The position numbers and the translations under genes were made by a program. Positions 23,071 to 34,013 of a DNA stretch of 64,000 bases are shown here, piece after piece; the stretch's first letter is position 1, and every line of letters begins with the position of its first letter. Below the pieces are notes generated by a model, which did not search any database, was not told the origin of the DNA, and worked only from the letters and a program-made list of their open reading frames with translations. This DNA is from Chimonanthus salicifolius (Eukaryota > Streptophyta > Magnoliopsida > Laurales > Calycanthaceae), in the NCBI GenBank assembly GCA_013350335.1, contig CM023536.1:41858314-41922313 (forward strand). Direction: 5' to 3'.

Positions 23071-24219
23071 TCACAGGTGAAGAGTGAACACCATGAGGAG
23101 AGTCACGACATGGTTGGGCAGCGCTAGTGGCGAGCACGGGGTTCGGCTAAGAGGCAACACCAGTAAAGGAAGTAATAGGCGCAGACGCAGGTGATGTTGC
23201 AGGCGCAGGTGAGGACTCAACCAGGGGTGCAACCGTGGAAACACCAGAAGCAACGAAAGATGGGGGCACCGAGGATGATGGGAAGTCAGTGTTGATAGGC
23301 ATGGAGCCAAAGTGAATCGGAATTGGAGGGGACATAAAAGTGTGTGTCGTTGCAGGCGACACAGAAGAGCCTGCGAAAAGAAAACTTCTTTCATCAAAGA
23401 CCACATGGCGAGCAAAAAAAATCTTCTTACTGTGAGGATTATAACACTTGTAACCATGATGACAAGAGCTGAAGTATCCCACACTATGACAAATAATGCT
23501 TAATTTTTATATTCACCACCCTAATTAGTCTGAATCGCTTAATTTTCCACAAGGCGTTTAAAGCGTAAAAAACAGTAAAAACATCAGACTTAAAAATAAG
23601 GGGAAAGATCCAACAAAACTTAGAATAATCATCAACAAATACCGCATAAAATTTATGTCCATCAATAGAACAAGTAGGGGTTTGTCCCCAACATATAAAA
23701 ATAAAAGGTCTAAGGGATCGAACAATGTGGAAGGTCAGCTGGAAAGGGGAAGCTTGTGACTCTTTCCAAAATGACATGCATCACACAGCTCTGGACCTTT
23801 ATTAAGAGAAACTAGTAACTTTGCCCTAGAAATAATCTGTTTAACAGTCCGGCTAAAGGGACAACCCATGCGAGAATGGCACCGCTCGAGAGATTCACTT
23901 TCACCAATGAAGGTTGTAGGAGACGAATTTTTGATCGGTGAGCAATGAAGCATTAGCTGATAGAGTCCCTTCTTACTTGGCCCTTCAGTGAGAACTGTCC
24001 CCATAATGTGATCCTTAATATAAAAATAGTCAGGGTGAAATTCAAAGAAGACATTATTATCACGCGTAAATTGATTGACGGATAATAAGTTGTGAGAAAT
24101 AGGCGGAACATGCAAAATGTCACCAAAACGAAAAAATCTATCATGAGAAAAGAGAGTAGATGAACTAGTATGGTGAATGCGCAAACCTGCCCCGTTGCCT
24201 ACTGTCAACTAATCGGATC
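23071..24219 (-). pseudogene. Copia integrase and GAG-pre-integrase
   Basis: From 24208 down, minus frames give LTVGNG, FGDILHVPPISHNLLSVNQF, GLYQLMLHCSP and the zinc-binding end of the GAG-pre-integrase domain, LCDACHFGKSHKLP. The integrase core follows at 23777-23484 (HKFYAVFVDDYSKFCWIFPL keeps the first catalytic Asp region), but the second Asp region is scrambled and the catalytic Glu segment is not recognisable, suggesting an internal deletion. The C-terminal GYKCYNPHSKKIFFARHVVF lies at 23482-23380, then a Ser/Pro/Ala-rich tail. Confidence 0.85.
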
Positions 24220-25259
24220 CGGAGTAATTTGAATGGATAGAGAGCTTGCCAGGGTCCGCTGTAACGTGATGAGAGGCGTTAGAATTAAGAAACCAACTCT
24301 TATCAACTGGTGGCGAGATGGAAGTAGTTTAGGCGGCAATGGAGTCCACTGATTGGAAAACATTATTGAACCGCTGGAGACATTGTAAAGTTGTGTGGCT
24401 GATGCGGTTCCACACCTGACAGATAATACGAGGAGATTGGTCCAGATTAGGCACATGAGGACAAGTAGCTGGAGAGGTAGACTATGCATTGCGACCCCTA
24501 GATAGACCACCACATCCACGAGAACACGTAGGCTGATTGGATGAAGAGCCTCGCTGATATGGTTGAGAATACGGCGCTTGCTGTTTGGTAGAGGTCTTCG
24601 CAATGGGAGACTATAAGTCAAGTGGCACAGCCTCATGAGCAAGGCGAAGCTCTTGACTATAAATAAAACCTTGTAATTCCGAGAAGGTGACCGATTCTGC
24701 CCGAGTAGTGATAGATGTAACAAAAGTGTCATACTCTGGTCCAAGGCCGCCAACAGTGTGTAAAACAAGATCACCATCCGAAACAGGACAGGAGGCTGCA
24801 GTAAGGCTGTCAGCAAGAGATTTTACAGAGGTGAGATACTGAAGCATGAAAGAGGTACCCTTCTGAATATGTAAGAGTTGCAGACGGAGCTGTATGACAC
24901 GAGCTGGAGACTGAGACGAAAAGGAACTCGTCAGTTGAAGCCAAGAGGTGCGTGCAGTAGGAACACCAACAAGTTGAGCTTGAAGAGGTTTAGTGAGCGC
25001 AGAGAGAAGATACCTAGGAAGTAACTGATCATTCTGTTGCCAGGTCAGAAAGTCTCTTTGTAGAAGATGAAGTATCTTCTTTAGGATCTGCAGACACAGT
25101 CTGTGGTGGGGCAGGAATTGATCCATCAACATAGCCAAGAACATTGTAGCTGAGGAGAAAAGGTAAAAATTGAGACTTCCACACCAAGTAATTATTGGGA
25201 GTTAATTTGACTGTAATAAAATGTTGTAGATTCGTAGATAGGGATATGAAAGTGGCCAT
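24220..25259 (-). pseudogene. Copia gag and protease start
   Basis: The ATG at 25259 begins MATFISLSTNLQHFITVKLT, then NNYLVWKSQFLPFLLSYNVL, GYVDGSIPAPPQTV. A frameshift joins RYLLSALTKPLQAQLVGVPT, LLHIQKGTSFMLQYLTSVKS, GDLVLHTVGGLGPEYDTFVT (25144-24611). Near 24430-24220 the zinc knuckle is damaged and the protease reads SWFLNSNASHH where DSGASHH is expected, so the catalytic Asp is gone. Gag wording resembles Retrofit/Ale-type copia; the lineage is a guess. Confidence 0.85.
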
Positions 25260-25827
25260 AGTAGGTTCTTCATGGTGCTGAGCATCACAAAAAAAAATTG
25301 CAAACAACAGACACTAAATCTGCAAGTCGTGAACGGTATGTTCTGTTCTTTCTGATGCAGCAGTAGATGGAGAGTAAGGAGGGTGGAATGCAACCACCAA
25401 CACAAAACAAGGCAGAGAGATCAGTCCAATTAATTGCACTTTGATGAATATATCTAAGGTTGGAAGTAGATCTGAAGGGTCTACTGCAATAACAGGAAGT
25501 CAAGACAACAAGAATCTAAAGTTTGATCCGAGAGGACTGTACGCAAACAATGTGCAAGAGGGGACCGGATCTGGAAGGTGAAGATCAGATCTGAACAGAA
25601 GAGAAACAACCCCAAGTAGAGGTTCACTTTCAGATCCGAGGGTCGGCACACCCAAGCAACTTTGAGGGCAGCAAGAGGAAGATAGATCTGAGGATTGAGA
25701 CCTTGAAACGGCTAGAGGAAGACAGATCAGAGGATTGAGAACTTGAAACGACATGATGAAGAAAGATCTGGGTGCCAAACAACGGATCGAGGTGGCGACC
25801 GACGGTAGTAATCACAGTTGACAGGAT
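25260..25827 (-). other. Leader of the copia, with a 40-bp duplication
   Basis: Non-coding region between gag and the inverted fragment. GATCTGAGGATTGAGACC at 25685 and GATCAGAGGATTGAGAAC at 25725 mark a 40-bp tandem duplication followed by CTTGAAACG. Repeated GATCTG words are common here, as in the leader of the copia at 35646-36686. Confidence 0.5.
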
Positions 25828-26117
25828 CGGTCTAGGTGCCGCAATGCACAGTCACCTCTCGAGCTACTCGTCATCATGTGTCTAATCTGGCTCAGTCTCC
25901 TTGTATTATCTGTCAGGTGTGCAACCACATCGGCCACACAACTTTGCAATGTCGCCAGCAGTTCAATAATGCTTTCCATCTAGTGGACTCCATTGCCGCC
26001 TATACTACTTCCGTCTCGCCACCAGTTGATAACAGTTGGTTTCCTGATTCTGGTGCCTCTCATCATGTTACAACGGACCTTCGTAATTTCTCTATCCATT
26101 CGAATTACTCCAGCTCT
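25828..26117 (+). pseudogene. Inverted copy of the copia zinc knuckle and protease
   Basis: On plus this reads QSPCIICQVCNHIGHTTLQC (a canonical CQVC-x4-H-x4-C knuckle) and SWFPDSGASHHVTTDLRN, the protease start with its DSGA motif intact. It matches, in inverted orientation, the minus-strand region 24220-24501 of the same element over about 290 bases. It ends where the minus-strand primer site begins, so it sits between primer site and leader. It is better preserved than the copy it matches (DSGA against NSNA), so it came from another or a younger copy. Confidence 0.85.
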
Positions 26118-26124
26118 GATACCA
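26110..26124 (-). other. Copia primer-binding site (tRNA-iMet type)
   Basis: On minus it reads TGGTATCAGAGCTGG, an exact match to the TGGTATCAGAGC site of plant copia elements, one base from the LTR end. Confidence 0.9.
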
Positions 26125-26125
26125 T

Positions 26126-26237
26126 TGTGAAGTAATTTATCTCTCTTATTACTAATGTATTTACACAGTATAAATAAAGATATAAGAGAAGATAATCTCA
26201 AAATGGAATACATAATCATACAACTAATACTATATCA
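26126..26237 (-). mobile_element. Short 5' LTR of the copia, about 112 bp
   Basis: Read on minus it ends CTTCACA next to the primer site (26126) and contains a TATA-like TTTATACTGTG. The start is most likely TGATATAGTATTAG at 26237, but a longer LTR reaching about 26280 (TGATTATCC) is possible. No second copy exists to decide. The 125-bp LTRs at 31312 and 36701 show that such short LTRs occur here. Confidence 0.6.
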
Positions 26238-27025
26238 AAAACCATTGACTATCTCGTGACTATCGGTGAGGATAATCACATGGGTTCTAATGGAGGAAGG
26301 ATCCGCTCGAGGCTTCTCACTAATACTCTTGGGTAAAAAATGCCCCATGCAAGAGCTAAGAAAGTTGGAGAAAGGGGATCTATTTCCTCTCATTTCAACT
26401 CCCCAAAACTCTCCAGAGGAAGTCCCAACGTCTCTACCTCCCTTCCCTCACCTTGCATGTCCAAGATTCATAGAGAAAACACCTCCGAGCCTCCCTCCAC
26501 CTTGGGTTCTTGCAATTTGCAAGTAAATCCCTTATCAATCTTATTTTTCCCTACGTCTTGGGTTGCTTAAGGTTGGGCTTGAGAGAAAGGTATGGGGTTA
26601 CGGAGGATATGCACATGGGAGGATAGGTTTTCCTTTGATTTAGCCTTGTGGAAATGTAATTCTCATAAACCTTAACCTTAAAAGATTGAATGATGAATTG
26701 AGCCTGAAATATGCAGAAGTTTGAGGTTTTCCCTCTTCTTTTAGTGAGAGATGGGGACTCAAATAGAACAAGAACATGTGAGGGGAACTCTACTAAGCTT
26801 GAATAATGTGTTTGTTGTGCAACCTACCTGTGCATATGCTTTGATTTTAACCTCATGACCAGTATAAGTATAATGTAAATTGGGGTAATTGGGTGGAGTG
26901 AATTTGGTGTGATTATGAATAATTAATGTGTTATTATGTATTACATGTAATCCATGAAATTGTGTAAAACCATGGTTGAGGTTGTTTATGACTTAATTGA
27001 AAACCAAGGTATGGTATGTGTTGGT

Positions 27026-27207
27026 AGTGTTTGTAAAAATGCATGAATGAAGGAGATTTGCATGTGTTTGGTAGTGTTTGTAAAATGCATGAATGAAGGA
27101 GATTTGCATGTGTTTTTAGTGTTTGTAAAATGCATGAATGAAGGAGATTTGCATGTGTTTTTAGTGTTCGTGAAGATGCATGAATGAAGGAAATTGACAT
27201 GTGTTTG
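27026..27207. repeat. 45-bp tandem repeat, four copies
   Basis: AGTGTTTGTAAAATGCATGA recurs at 27026, 27073, 27118 and 27163 (last with GTTCGTGAAG), followed each time by ATGAAGGAGATTTGCATGTG. Periods are 47, 45 and 45. A minus-strand frame here is only the translated repeat. Confidence 0.92.
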
Positions 27208-27960
27208 TATTATTTGAGAAATGTATGAACCTTATTGAAATTAAATCCTCATGAACTTAAAGGGGTTAATTACCAAATGTAAGCCTAGGTTTGGGAGAAG
27301 TTGGGGATTTCTTTCTTAGTGAGAAATGAAGTGAAGATTTGGAATTATAGGAGCCTTGAGTTGGTAATTGGGGGATATTGTATCATAAAACCAAAGGAAG
27401 GGTGGGAGAAAAATTATGAATTTTACTTAGGTTGGGATTAAGACCCAACCACTAATTCTTTGAACTTATGGATTTTATTTATGCTCAATTGTTGTGGAAC
27501 AACCTTTGATACTACTGGTACAAGTGATTGCCCTTTCGTCGGAGAGTCAAATACATCGGCGAGACACTCGGTGAGGATTCTTTACCTTGAGTAATATTGA
27601 AATTCTCCTTGTAAATTCTGTTTGAGTTGATGATAGATGACTAGAAAATGGTGATGAATTACTTTTATTGACATTTTTATTTAATTACTTGAAGTGTCTA
27701 AATATGAAGGTGGTTGTAAATTATGCAATTATGTTGAAGTGGGTTGGCATGGAACTCTTGACTTGTAAATGTAAATTTTTAATATTATGTAGATGATGTA
27801 ATTTCTAAGTGTTAATAGAAATAATATGACGTATGACTATGAATGAGGGATTCATTAAACATGATTTTTGATAAGTGTGTTGGGTGTACTTATTTCTTGG
27901 TATTATTCATGTCTTATAATGAGAAGTGATATACTATTATTTGCTTATGATTGATGATAA

Positions 27961-28253
27961 GCCAAGCGTAGAAGAGCACATGAGTTTGTGCCGCGCTATG
28001 GTATGGAGTATGGAAATGATAAACAAAGCATAGAAGAGCACTTGAGTTTGTGCCACACTATGGTATGGAATATTCAAATGATAAACCAAGCGTAGAAGAG
28101 CAAATGAATTTGTACCGCGCTATGGTATGGAGTGTGGAAATGATGAACCAAGCGTAGAAGAGTGTATGAGTTTGTGCCGCGCTATGGTATGGAGTATGAA
28201 AATGATAAACCAAGCATAGAAGAACACATGAGTTTTTGCCACGCTATGGAAAA
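27961..28253. repeat. 62-bp tandem repeat, five copies
   Basis: AAGC(G/A)TAGAAGAGCAC is found at 27965, 28027, 28089, 28151 and 28213 (position of AGC), a constant 62-bp period. Each unit goes on TGAGTTTGTGCCGCGCTATG and GTATGGAGTATGGAAATGA. Variation is mostly G/A and C/T. Confidence 0.95.
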
Positions 28254-28934
28254 GTGAAATTTGAGAGATTCGGAGTGATTGTATATGTTTCTAATTGTAT
28301 GACCATTTAATTTATATTGGAACTGGCGCGTTTGTGTATTTATGTGCATAATTATTGTTCAATATATGTTGATTCTAAGCCCTCCCAGATGCAGGAATTT
28401 TTTTTGGAGCGGGGTCTATGGACCCCATGAACAAGATTAACGATGACGTGAAGATACTTGAATGTATTGTGTTTTGTAATAGAAGTGTAATTACAATAGG
28501 CCTCTACAAGCTTTGGGTTAACCTGTTGTATTTAAACTCCTTGAAGGTTGTTGGAAAATGTTATAGACTATATATAATGATGATATGGACTTTGGATTGG
28601 AATCTTATGTTAAATTTTTATTTAGAGAGAATTAGAGATATTGAGTAATTGTTTAACTATGTATATGATGTGGTAAAGAAAATAAATAAACAAAAATAGA
28701 TCTAATCTCCTATATTTAGGGGAGACTTTCGAAATTTCGGTAGAGTCCTGAAATTCCATAAAAGCTCGAAATTCATGTGAATCTCTTATAAATCACCGTT
28801 TTACAAGTATTAAACACTTGCTAGTAGAAATTTCTTTAAAAAACGTTTAGTCAAGTGTCCTGGATTTCGGGCAGTGACACTAGCCACCTACCCATTGGCC
28901 GGGGAGGCTAGAAGCTCATGCTACTCAGACTATC

Positions 28935-29317
28935 ACATGGAAAGGGTTTAAAGAGACCTTCTTGGTACAGTATTTTCCAGCGGTGGTGAGTAAATAAAAG
29001 ATCAAAGAGTTCCTCAACTTGACTCAAGGGAATGGATTTGTGGCATAGTACGTGGCCAAGTACAATGAATTGGCTCGATTTGCTACGGACATGGTAAAGA
29101 ATGAAGGAATAAAAGCTAGGAGGTTCGAGCAGGGTCTCAATCCCTATATCAAAAATCAATTGGTCATTTTACGACTGCATAAGCTGCAGACAGCACTTGA
29201 TGATACGAATGTCACTTACTGTGCATACAAGATTCTCGGCCATGGAACTCACAAGTATCATCTCCAACTTCGAAGAAACAAGTCGACGACCTCAAAAGTC
29301 AGCTCTGATCTCCTTTA
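28935..29317 (+). pseudogene. Gypsy gag fragment
   Basis: One plus frame with two stops reads TWKGFKETFLVQYFPAVVSK, KIKEFLNLTQGNGFVA, then YVAKYNELARFATDMVKNEG, IKARRFEQGLNPYIKNQLVI and LRLHKLQTALD. This is the core of a plant chromovirus-type Gag (retrotransposon gag family). The zinc knuckle and pol are missing; sequence after 29300 is unrelated. The stops sit at Lys-stop (about 29000) and Ala-stop (about 29048). Confidence 0.8.
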
Positions 29318-30644
29318 ACAGAGTTTATGTTTTAATATTTTGGGAGATGTAATTATTTTTTTCTCTAAAAACCAATATTTTAAAATCTGCCTATGAACTG
29401 AACTCTCGCAGTTGAAGATTAGATTAAATAAGATTCAACAGGGTTCAACTGTAGTTAAACTCGGTCAAACTCGTGCCTTAGATATTGGATTATTAATAAT
29501 ATTAAATTATTAAATAATCTATTTTCTATCTAAATAAAGCTCTTATAAGAGAGAATTTTGTTTTTCAAATGACACTCAATTATGTGTCGTAGAAAAATAA
29601 AAATTCACCATTTTTTTTAAAATGACATAATTTCCAATTGTTAATAAACACCAGTTATTACTTTGCAAATTATCATTATGTGTTGTAAAAAAATGAAAAT
29701 TCACCATTCTTTTTAAAACCACATGATTTCCAATTGTTAATAATCACCAATTATTACTTTGCAAATTATCAAGCAGCTTTGTCTGTACTTAGATTTTATA
29801 ACTGTAGAGTAATCTTTTCTAAATATAGATTTATGAGTGGTCTATTATATATTAGCATCAATTGAATATTGTAAATTCGTTTTAGCTTTCAAATCCATTC
29901 TAATTTATCAATTTAATTAATTATTTTATATTTTAATTTTAAAGCCAAACAAGGAACCTAGTTACAATACAAGATGGGCCTTCTATGTTTTTAAACTCCA
30001 AAATGAAATTTGTTAGATGATGTTTTCTTTTATTTGAGAAGAGAGATTTTATTTTACATTTATAATAATTAGATAAAATTATGAGCTACAATTAATTGTG
30101 TTATATTGATATAATAAAAATAAAGCTTTTAATAATGATGGCGATGGCAAAAATATTAGATGATAAATATAATATCAAATTATTGCAATAAGATAAATAA
30201 AAGAGAATATAGTTTTTACTTTCAACATAAGCAAATATTATATACATTTTAATATAAAATTTTATTTTTTATTTTATTACTTTCACCTCAAAAAGAATTT
30301 ATTGACAACCTTAAACCATTTGAGTGCTCACGTGAGTTTTTAATAAGCTCATGTGAGTTAACAAGACCCTAAAAATGGTGTTCACGCTAATTTTCTCATT
30401 TGTATCCTCTTTGTCCTCACACCCAAACCCTAGCCGCTGTGTTTTTTTTTAATCTTCCTTCAAGCGGAATGCAATATCATAAGTAGTAGCATAGTTGGAT
30501 GGTCAAGGAAGGTGATGAATAATTGGATGGTACAGGAAGGCGGTGAACAACAGTAGGCTAGCACAGTGGGAATTGAGGATTGTAGGATGGCAGAGACCAT
30601 GTTGAGACTTGAGAGAAGAAGAAAGCAAGAAATCCAAAATCCCT
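29318..30644. other. AT-rich DNA without recognised gene
   Basis: Long AT-rich stretch with one 96-bp duplication (29577-29770). An AAACCCTAGCC word (30426) resembles the telo-box found in 5' ends of many plant genes, but no open frame or splice pattern follows. I see no coding evidence. Confidence 0.4.
29577..29770. repeat. 96-bp direct duplication
   Basis: TATGTGT(C/T)GTA(G/A)AAAAAT at 29581 and 29677, followed in both by AAATTCACCATT, ATTTCCAATTGTTAATAA and TTACTTTGCAAATTATCA. Copies differ by scattered substitutions. Confidence 0.85.
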
Positions 30645-31306
30645 CTGTTGCCCAAAAATTGACCTGAGAGGGAGGTGGGGGGGGAGGGAGGGTGAATTAA
30701 GTGAATGCAAACTTTTGAGTTTTCATAAATTACATTAATTGGAATAATAAGATGCAAATAAGTAACAAATAAATGCGCAAATAAAGTAGAGGGGATGAGA
30801 AGAGATGAAGAGATTGAACCCGAAATTTTATGAGGTTCGGCATTCTTGCTTACGTACTCGTCTCAAGTACACCACTTGAAGATTGAATGTACTATGCTTA
30901 TCCTTTACGGGTGTGGAAGAAACCTATTACAAGTTTTGAGTACACCACTCCTCAGATTTGAAGTAGAAGAACCCTCTCTTATCTTCACTAGGATTACACC
31001 AACCCATTACAAATTGATCTCTCAAAGAATTTGTTAATCAGCTATGCATGTCTCAAATAATTTTTTTTTATTTTACGTGATATGAGGAATACTATTCTGA
31101 CATGCATAGCTGTGAATGATATACATATGTTGTGTATTTACACATAAATAGTATCTTGTCTAACTGGCTAGCATACTTGAGTGATGCTGTATAAGGGCGT
31201 GAACAATTCTAAGCACCTTATTGTCTTATAGTCCTGATCATGTTTGCTTGGTCAATGGTTTTCTACAATTGTTTCACAAGATAATTTATGCCTATGTCTC
31301 CTGCCT
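30645..31306 (-). mobile_element. Sirevirus-like copia LTR fragment
   Basis: The plus strand opens with ACCTGAGAGGGAGGTGGGGG (guanine-rich to 30692) and GGGTGAATTAAGTGAATG, and later TATGAGGTTCGGCATTC and TACGTACTCGTC. The order (G-run, GTGAAT, a GGTTCGGC-like block, a CTACGT-like block) parallels the LTR at 8866-10632 (G-run at 8902, TGCCTCGG near 9140, CCTACGTCC near 9162). This is a likeness in layout rather than close identity. The complete copia at 31312 interrupts it; continuation after 36830 is not evident as LTR. Confidence 0.35.
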
Positions 31307-31311
31307 ATGCA

Positions 31312-31436
31312 TGATAGAATCTAAAAGCTTGATTTAGTATTCCATTAAGACATGATATATACAGAGTAAACCCTAAGAGAAACATTAATAAAAGACTAAG
31401 TTACCCCTATACAAATAATATAATCTCAATCTAACA
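31312..31436 (-). mobile_element. 3' LTR of the complete copia
   Basis: On the plus strand it runs TGATAGAATCTAAAAGC to CAATCTAACA. On minus it starts TGTTAGATTG after a weak purine tract (GACAGCGGG, 31437-31445). It differs from the other LTR by G/A, T/C, G/A, A/G and T/C changes. Confidence 0.96.
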
Positions 31437-31443
31437 CCCGCTG

Positions 31444-32928
31444 TCAAACTGATGATGTTACAGTGGTAAGCATCGAGAGTTTGCCAAGAAGAAATGCAAA
31501 GCGAGAAATGGTATGAGACTTTGTGAAGAAATCAACTACTTGCAAGGTAGAAGGGACAAATGGAAGAGAAACAGTGCCAAGCTGAAGATGATGACGCACA
31601 AAGTGACAGTCCAACTCAATATGCTTGGTGCGCTCATGAATGACGAAGTTATGTGTTATTTGAATAACACTCTTATTATCACAATACATAGGCGTGAGTG
31701 CAGAGAGAGAGAGACACCCATGTCTGCAAGTAACCAATGAAGCCAAACGATCTCAGCTGTGGTAGAAGCCATAGCCCTATACTCAGCTTCAGCAGATGAA
31801 CGAGCAACAACATCCTACTTCTTGCTTTTCCATGAAATGAGAAAGTCATCCAAGAAAACACAGAAGCCAGTAGTAGATTTACGATCAAAAGGATCACCTG
31901 CCCAGCCAGCATCAGAGAATGCACGGAACTCCAAAGTAGATGACGAAGGAAATAACAAACTCTGAGATAAAGTGCCGCGAAGATTTCGCAAAATAGGAAG
32001 AACGGCTACCCAATGAACAGTGGTTGGGGAAGATATAAACTGACTCACAATATGAACGGCATAGGCAATGTCAGGCATCGTAATGGTGAGATAAACTAAA
32101 CTTCCTACGGTAGTGCGATATAGTGTTGGATCTGACAAAGGCACACCATCAAAGGAAGTGAAATGAGCATTGAGCTCTAAAGGCGTTACAACCGGTCTGG
32201 TGTCAGTAATATGAGCTCGTCGAAGAACATCGGCAGTATACTTAGATTGAGAGAGAAAATAACCTTTTCGTGAAGAGGCAACTTCTATCCTGAGAAAATT
32301 TCGCAAGGGCCCCCAAGTCTTTCATGTCAAACTTATTGTGCAACTGTAACTTTAACAGGGCAATACCATCAAGATCATCAGCTGTCAAGATCATGTCATC
32401 AACATACAAAAGTATAAGGATACGACCAGCAGAGGTGGAGCGAACAAATAAAGTAGAGTCATGAGCACTGGAGTGAAAGCCCAGAGACTCAACTGTGGAG
32501 AACTTGTCAAACCATGCACACGGTGCTTGTTTGAGACCATATAAGGCCTTTCGAAGTCTGCAAACATCCCCAAGACGATGAACAACACCTGGACGAGGAA
32601 GCATATAAACTTCTTCAGAGAGATCATCATTCAGAAAGGCATTTTTAACATCCATCTGCAACAAAGGCCATTGACAAACTGAAGAAATGGCAAGTAAAGT
32701 GCGAACAGAGGTCATTTTCGCAACAGGGGAAAAAGTCTCCTCATAATCAATACCATAATCTTGACTAAAACCCTTAGCAACTAATCGAGGCTTATATCGC
32801 TCCACAGAATCATCAAACCTGGTCTTAATCTTATACACCCATTTGTAACAAATAGCACGTTTGTTTTTAGGAAGAGCTACCAACTCCCACGTACCAGTCT
32901 TGTGTAATGCAGAAAGTTTCTCATCCAT
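31444..32928 (-). pseudogene. Copia RT and RNase H of the complete element
   Basis: From 32928 on minus: MDEKLSALHKTGTWELVALP, YKWVYKIKTR, PRLVAKGFSQDYGIDYEETF, LLQMDVKNAFLNDDLSEEVY, LRKALYGLKQAPCAWFDKF and LLYVDDMILT with both catalytic Asp. A frameshift near 32290 leads to KYTADVLRRAHI, PLSDPTLYRTTVGSLVYLT, MPDIAYAVHIVSQF, FSDAGWAGDPFDRKSTTGFC (32306-31815), a break near 31800, then MYCDNKSVIQITHNFVIHER and TKHIELDCHFVRHHL (31746-31444), the RNase H end. RT active site is intact in sequence but the frame is broken twice. Confidence 0.93.
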
Positions 32929-33118
32929 AGCCTGTTGCCATAAAGGATCACAAATAGCCTCCTTATAGGAGGTTGGTTCAAAGAGAGTATGAATAGATGC
33001 GAGAAACGAAGAAAATGAAGAGGAATAACAGGAATAAGCAAAATCATCAAAAGAATAACCAAATCGAGTAGGAGGCTTACAGACTCATGAAGGATAACAA
33101 GAAGTAGTAAGATCCACA

Positions 33119-34000
33119 TCAACAGAGGTCGAAGGAGAGGCAAGTTGTAGGAGAGGGAGGAGAAATATCTGTAGAAGGCAAAACGTCAACAGGAGTAGAA
33201 GAAATAGAAGGAGCAGGGTTAGACAAAGCAAGGACATGATCAGACATAGACAAATCATCAATATGAGAGAAGGGGTCAATAGATAGAAGCTCAGACATAC
33301 CAAGAGTGTTAGAATGTGAAGGAACAGAATAGAAAGGAATATGTTCAATAAAAGCAACATGACGTGAGACATACAATTTATGTACAGTGGGATCATAACA
33401 GCGATATCCCTTTTGACCCTCACCATAGCCAAGAAAAATACATAGTGTAGACCGGGCACATAATTTTGTGCGCTCATTGTGCGGACGAAGGACAAAACAT
33501 GTACAACCAAAAACTTTCAAGGAGAAATAGTCTGGAAGTTTGCCATATAAACGTTCAAATGGAGATTTGCCAAAAGTGATAGCAGAAGGGATTCTGTTAA
33601 TCACATGAGTTGCGGTGAGAACCGCTTCTCCCCAAAAGAGGCTAGGAGCACTAGTAGAGAGTAACAAAGATGATCAGTTTCAATGATGTGCCGATGTTTT
33701 CTCTCTGCAACCCCATTCTGCTCGGGAGTGTCAGTACAAGAGGACTGATGAACAGTCCCATCTGAGGCAAGCAAATCAGAGAAAGCACCAGAGGTATACT
33801 CGCCACCCAGATCACCTCTAAAGCATTTAATAGTAAGAAATAGAGAACTGTGTGCGAATGAGTGCACGAAACATGTGAAAGATAGTAAGAAATTCATATC
33901 GACATTTCATCAAATAAATCCAACAAAAATGGGAATAGTCATCAATAAAGGAGACATAATATCGAGACCCCCCTTTTTGGGAAGAGGGGCTAGTTCCCAC
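33119..34000 (-). pseudogene. Copia integrase of the complete element
   Basis: On minus the first catalytic Asp lies in YYVSFIDDYSHFCWIYLMK (about 33960-33900). After a stop, IKCFRGDLGGEYTSGAF carries the second Asp (usual SDNGGEY, so neighbours changed), and TPEQNGVAERKHRHI carries the catalytic Glu (33897-33670). A frameshift leads to FWGEAVLTATHVINRIPSAI, YFSLKVFGCTCFVLRPHNER, CIFLGYGEGQKGYRCYDP, LYVSRHVAF (33667-33330) and a Ser/Pro-rich tail. All three acidic residues are present, but in different frames. Confidence 0.9.
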
Positions 34001-34013
34001 ACATCAGAATGAA

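Larger units (their letters stand above)
26238..28879 (+). mobile_element. Gypsy LTR, 5'-truncated
   Basis: The right end reads GGATTTCGGGCAGTGACA (28879), in the style of gypsy LTR ends. The region has the anatomy of the other long LTRs: a possible splice donor (GCAAGTAAATCC near 26518), two tandem arrays (45 bp and 62 bp) and a G-rich spot near 28405. No TGT... start is visible, because the copia at 26237 lies where it should be. No primer site follows the right end, so the LTR is solo or sits inside another gypsy element. Confidence 0.6.

Noticed and set aside
22738..23503. Plus-strand frames opposite the copia pol
   Set aside because: They are antisense shadows of RT and integrase sequence recognised on minus.
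27026..28253. Spaced direct repeats that might suggest a CRISPR-like array
   Set aside because: The units are head-to-tail tandem repeats with no unique spacers, in plant retroelement DNA.
30426..30436. AAACCCTAGCC telo-box as sign of a host gene start
   Set aside because: No open frame, splice signals or conserved product follow within reach.
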